A stretch of 25,169 bases of DNA from Opitutia bacterium UBA6410 (lineage in GTDB: Bacteria > Verrucomicrobiota > Verrucomicrobiia > Opitutales > Intestinicryptomonadaceae), in the NCBI GenBank assembly GCA_002437405.1, contig DJPO01000043.1:1-25169 (forward strand), given 5' to 3'. The notes beneath the pieces are model-generated. The model ran no database searches and was not told the DNA's origin. It worked only from the letters and a program-made list of their open reading frames with translations. Positions 22,562 to 25,169 of this stretch are shown here, in pieces (the first letter of the stretch is position 1; each line of letters begins with the position of its first letter). The position numbers and the translations under genes are program-made.

Positions 22562-23634
22562 AAATTTTTTTCGGCGAAAATCTGCGACCTAAGTGCAAGC
22601 TCCGCGGCGGCGAATGCGTGCGACTGGGTCATCGCGTTTTCGGTTCCGTTTAAGATGTCGAGGACGAATTTTCCGAAAAACGGGAAGCCGTTGCCGAGGC
22701 AGCGCATCTGCCGCACTCCGCCCGAGTCCGCCAAATACAGAACCTGCGGCGGATTGCCCCCGAGCGAAAAGTCTATGTACTTGCGGATTTCCACATACCC
22801 TTTCGTCCCCAAAATGAAAGTCCTCCCGTCGCCCCAAACGGGCAGCCCGTCGGGCGTGAACCAGTCTACCCTGCAATAGCACGACGCCCCCGAGGGAGTC
22901 TTCAGCAACGCCTCGCCGAAGTCCTGAAGCTGCGGGGTGTCGGGATTGCCGAAGTTCGCGACGCGCGCGCTTACAATCTCCGCCGATTCGCAACCCGTGA
23001 ACTGCAAAAACTGCTCGAATTGGTGCGAGCCTATGTCCACGAGAATCCCGCCGTACCTTTCGCGCTCGAAAAACCACTTCGGGCGCGAGGACTTCGAAAG
23101 TCTGTGGGGCGCGAGAATCAGCACCTGCAAAATGTCGCCGATTGCCCCGCTCTTTACGATTTCGTCGGCTTTTTCGGCGGCCTCGTTGTGCACGCGCTCT
23201 GCGTAGTAGGGCATATATTTTAGCCCCGTTTCGCGCACGGTTTTTTTGACGCGCTCCAGCTGTTCAAGCGTCGTAAACGGCGGCTTGTCCACAAAGACGT
23301 GCTTGCCCGCGCGCATACATTCAATCCCGAAATCCGCTCTGTCGGCGGGCACGGACGCATTGGCGACCAACTTTATTTCGGGGTCGTCAAAAATCTGCGA
23401 CAAACTTTCGGCGCGCTTGGCGTGCGGAAAGCGCGCGAGGAATCCTTCGACTTTTTTCGGGTCGGAATCCCACACCCATTTGCACTCCGCGCCCGCATTT
23501 TCAAGCCCCTGAGTCTGCGCGAAAATGTGCCCGTGCTCTAACCCCGCAGCCGCGAAAAGCAGCTCTCCCTTCCCGATTACGCGCGCCGCGCCGCCGTCGG
23601 GGACATAGTCGAATCCTGTCGCGTGCTTTGTCAT
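22558..23634 (-). CDS. Gfo/Idh/MocA-family oxidoreductase, divergent cofactor motif
   Basis: This is a predicted cytoplasmic NAD(P)-dependent sugar oxidoreductase of 358 residues with no signal peptide. An unusual N-terminal lead of about 25 residues precedes the Rossmann fold. The usual GxGxxG is not seen; the first strand reads LLFAAAGLEHGHI (25-37). The family EKP motif is DKPP (116-119, K117). The C-terminal domain has GGILVDIGSHQFEQFLQFTG-like sequence with D and H in the place of the catalytic Asp/His. LAPHRLSKSSRPKWFF resembles relatives annotated as glycoside or inositol dehydrogenases. It overlaps both neighbours by 4 nt. It may reduce a 3-keto sugar or oxidise the imported product. 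Confidence 0.88.
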   Translation of the reverse strand: MTKHATGFDYVPDGGAARVIGKGELLFAAAGLEHGHIFAQTQGLENAGAECKWVWDSDPKKVEGFLARFPHAKRAESLSQIFDDPEIKLVANASVPADRADFGIECMRAGKHVFVDKPPFTTLEQLERVKKTVRETGLKYMPYYAERVHNEAAEKADEIVKSGAIGDILQVLILAPHRLSKSSRPKWFFERERYGGILVDIGSHQFEQFLQFTGCESAEIVSARVANFGNPDTPQLQDFGEALLKTPSGASCYCRVDWFTPDGLPVWGDGRTFILGTKGYVEIRKYIDFSLGGNPPQVLYLADSGGVRQMRCLGNGFPFFGKFVLDILNGTENAMTQSHAFAAAELALRSQIFAEKNL

Positions 23635-24785
23635 TTGAAGGATTTTGAAAATTCGACAACTGCGTCCGACCTCGGATTTTCGCGCAGGCGCGACTGCGCT
23701 ATTTTTTCGTCGAGCAGCTTTTTGTATTTTGCACCGTCGAGCGGGAAATCAACCTCACACCCGCACCACGCCGACATCAGCATGCCGTTTGCAAGCCCGA
23801 GCGAACCCAACGCCTCCGAAACGTCGAAGCGCAGCATATCGCGCCCCGCGAGCGCGTCGGCAAAGTTCTGCAGAACCCCCGCATGCTGCGCCCCCTTGTC
23901 GGAAATAACCTCCTCCGTGCTCTCGCATTCGGGCGAACCGAACATATAGCGGGTATCGCGCGTGTATTCGGAGAGACTCCCGTTTTTGTAGCGCGTAAAT
24001 TTTAAAGCGTCGCCGTCGGTTTCGATAAACCCCCTGTCGGCGGCGATTACGAGCCTGTTTTCCCCCGGAAATTCGCCCGTCGATGTCGTGAAAGTCGCGT
24101 TCGCGCCGTTTTTGAGCTTCATTCGGCAGACTACTTCGTCCTCTACTTCGATGTCGTGGTACTTGCCGAACTCGCACCACGCGCGGAGCTTTTCGGGCAC
24201 GCCGAAAGTCCACGCGAATATGTCGAGATTGTGGATTGACTGGTTGACGAGCGCGCCGCCCGCCTCGCCCTTCCACGTCCCGCGCCACGGGCTCGAAGTA
24301 AAATAGATGTTCGGGCGGTACCAGCTGGTCATCGTCCACGAGACCCTGTTGATTTCCCCCAGCTGCCCCGAAACGACGAGATTGCGGATTTTGGAATAAA
24401 GCGCATTCGTGCGCTGGTTGAGCATTACGGCGCAGACTTTGCCGAGCTTTCGGGCGGTTTCGCGCAAATCCTCCGCGTCGCGGGTGCAGAGCGCGACTGG
24501 CTTTTCGACGAGAACGTCATAGCCCGCCTGAAGTATTTTTTTCGCGAGCGGATAGTGGGTGAACGAGGGCGTCGAAATAACCGCGGCGTCGAACGCGTGC
24601 GATTCAAGCATTTCGTCGAGATCCGTAAAAATCGGGACTCCGCCGTACTGCGCCGAATCCGCCCCGCGCTGTTCGCAAATGCACGCAAGCCTCGCGCCCG
24701 CGATTTTCTGCGAGAGCAAATTTTTGACATGGAGCGACCCAATCGGTCCAAGCCCCACCACCGCAATATTGACTATGTCTTTCAT
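23631..24785 (-). CDS. Gfo/Idh/MocA-family oxidoreductase
   Basis: This is the first gene of the eight-gene operon. It encodes a 384-residue cytoplasmic oxidoreductase with a regular Rossmann motif GLGPIG (11-16), an acidic strand end CEQR (37-40) and EKPV (94-97, K95). The substrate domain contains SSPWRGTWKGEAGGALVNQSIHN-type sequence, with an Asn-Gln-Ser-Ile-His segment in the usual catalytic place, and then NLDIFAWTFG. It starts at ATG 24785, about 260 nt downstream of the predicted transcription start, and its stop overlaps the next gene (ATGA). Its substrate is unknown. Myo-inositol-type and keto-uronate-type activities are both possible. Confidence 0.92.
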   Translation of the reverse strand: MKDIVNIAVVGLGPIGSLHVKNLLSQKIAGARLACICEQRGADSAQYGGVPIFTDLDEMLESHAFDAAVISTPSFTHYPLAKKILQAGYDVLVEKPVALCTRDAEDLRETARKLGKVCAVMLNQRTNALYSKIRNLVVSGQLGEINRVSWTMTSWYRPNIYFTSSPWRGTWKGEAGGALVNQSIHNLDIFAWTFGVPEKLRAWCEFGKYHDIEVEDEVVCRMKLKNGANATFTTSTGEFPGENRLVIAADRGFIETDGDALKFTRYKNGSLSEYTRDTRYMFGSPECESTEEVISDKGAQHAGVLQNFADALAGRDMLRFDVSEALGSLGLANGMLMSAWCGCEVDFPLDGAKYKKLLDEKIAQSRLRENPRSDAVVEFSKSFK

Positions 24786-25050
24786 AAAAATTTCCCGAAT
24801 TTCCTCTCCGTTTTTATTTCCCGCTTTTTCTGAGCCAACCCAAATTCGGCAGCCCGAGCCAGCCCGTTTTTTATTTTAGCCGACCGAAATCCGCCGCCTC
24901 CTTTAGGAAAGAAAACGCCGATTTGGCAGGCGAAAAAATTTTTTCTTTTGTTTTCGCTTCCCGAAATCCCGCACTGTTTGGGCGCAACATTTCGGAACAA
25001 TTTTATAGATTTGCGGGCAGTGCGCGACGCCCCGCGAATCAATGCAAATC
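24786..25050 (-). other. Long 5' leader of the uronate operon, no gene recognised
   Basis: About 260 nt separate the predicted promoter from the first ATG. Short open frames here have low-complexity Lys/Phe/Arg composition and no homology that can be recognised. An imperfect hairpin with outer arms 24930-24936 and 24951-24957 is AT-rich inside, and repeated A and T tracts are present. No known riboswitch motif was identified. Confidence 0.5.
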
Positions 25051-25079
25051 CTTATCTCAAACGTTTGAGGAGATGTCAA
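25051..25079 (-). promoter_or_regulatory. Sigma70-type promoter of the uronate operon
   Basis: On the minus strand a perfect -35 box TTGACA (25074-25079) is followed by a 17-nt spacer and -10 box GATAAG (25051-25056, four of six matches to TATAAT). The predicted start is near 25044. It points at the Gfo/Idh operon, which has no other candidate promoter upstream of 24785. Confidence 0.65.
25056..25069. promoter_or_regulatory. LacI-family-like operator palindrome within the promoter spacer
   Basis: CTCAAACGTTTGAG is a perfect 14-bp palindrome with a central CG. This is the hallmark of LacI/GalR-family operators (AAACGTTT core). It fills most of the spacer between the -35 and -10 boxes and touches the -10, so a bound repressor would block RNA polymerase. 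No regulator gene is in the window. Confidence 0.65.
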
Positions 25080-25106
25080 GATTTTTTCTTTTCGCACAAA
25101 AAACAC

Positions 25107-25131
25107 AAAAAAACGGGGTCGAAAAACCCCG
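25107..25131 (-). terminator. Rho-independent terminator of a gene beyond the right edge
   Basis: The stem CGGGGT/ACCCCG (25114-25119 with 25126-25131) has a 6-nt loop and is followed by seven Us on the minus strand (25107-25113). It lies upstream of the uronate promoter, so it should end a minus-strand transcript entering from outside the window. Confidence 0.75.
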
Positions 25132-25169
25132 CAAAACTTCCATATAATACAACTGTGAAAATCCCATTG

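Noticed and set aside
24903..25106. 67-codon open frame in the operon leader
   Set aside because: It would run through the predicted promoter and operator, is Lys/Arg/Phe-rich because of the A/T tracts, and has no recognisable domain.

Overview
The window is a GC-rich bacterial chromosome segment. Every recognisable gene (18) lies on the minus strand. Long A/T homopolymer runs mark the gaps between transcription units. The gene content suggests a PVC-superphylum heterotroph, most likely Verrucomicrobiota and possibly host-associated: multiple Gfo/Idh/MocA oxidoreductases (one with a Tat signal), an exported TIM-barrel isomerase-like lipoprotein, UxuA with an SDR-type UxuB, a divergent Nramp-like transporter and a HEAT-repeat protein. 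This is inferred from gene families, not from a marker gene. No tRNA, rRNA, CRISPR array, insertion sequence or prophage gene is visible.

In the direction of transcription (right to left) there are five blocks. (1) 24785-15135 is a tightly packed eight-gene operon for uronate/keto-sugar catabolism: two cytoplasmic Gfo/Idh/MocA oxidoreductases, an Nramp-fold transporter lacking the metal-binding residues, an SDR mannonate oxidoreductase (UxuB type), mannonate dehydratase (UxuA), a Tat-exported Gfo/Idh/MocA oxidoreductase, a TIM-barrel lipoprotein and an exported HEAT-repeat protein. It has a good sigma70-type promoter whose spacer contains a perfect 14-bp palindrome resembling a LacI-family operator, and it ends in two tandem terminators. 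(2) 15022-14504 is a PduO-type cobalamin adenosyltransferase, isolated by terminators on both sides. (3) 14275-8945 is dctP-dctQ-dctM-eutB-eutC: a TRAP transporter joined to both subunits of the coenzyme-B12-dependent ethanolamine ammonia-lyase. The adenosyltransferase next door supplies its cofactor. No shell proteins, EutA reactivase, EutH/Eat permease or acetaldehyde dehydrogenase is present. (4) 8835-6595 is a secreted glycoside hydrolase of clan GH-A type with its own terminator. (5) 6385-129 is an operon of a LivK-like lipoprotein, a short ComEC lacking the metallo-beta-lactamase domain, TilS and FtsH, ending in a terminator.

The two most interesting points are the eutBC-TRAP gene set, which suggests a non-microcompartment ethanolamine pathway fed by a TRAP transporter, and the uxu operon with its metal-ligand-less Nramp homologue and three consecutive exported proteins, which suggests an extracytoplasmic oxidoreductive attack on glycosides or uronates coupled to cytoplasmic UxuAB.
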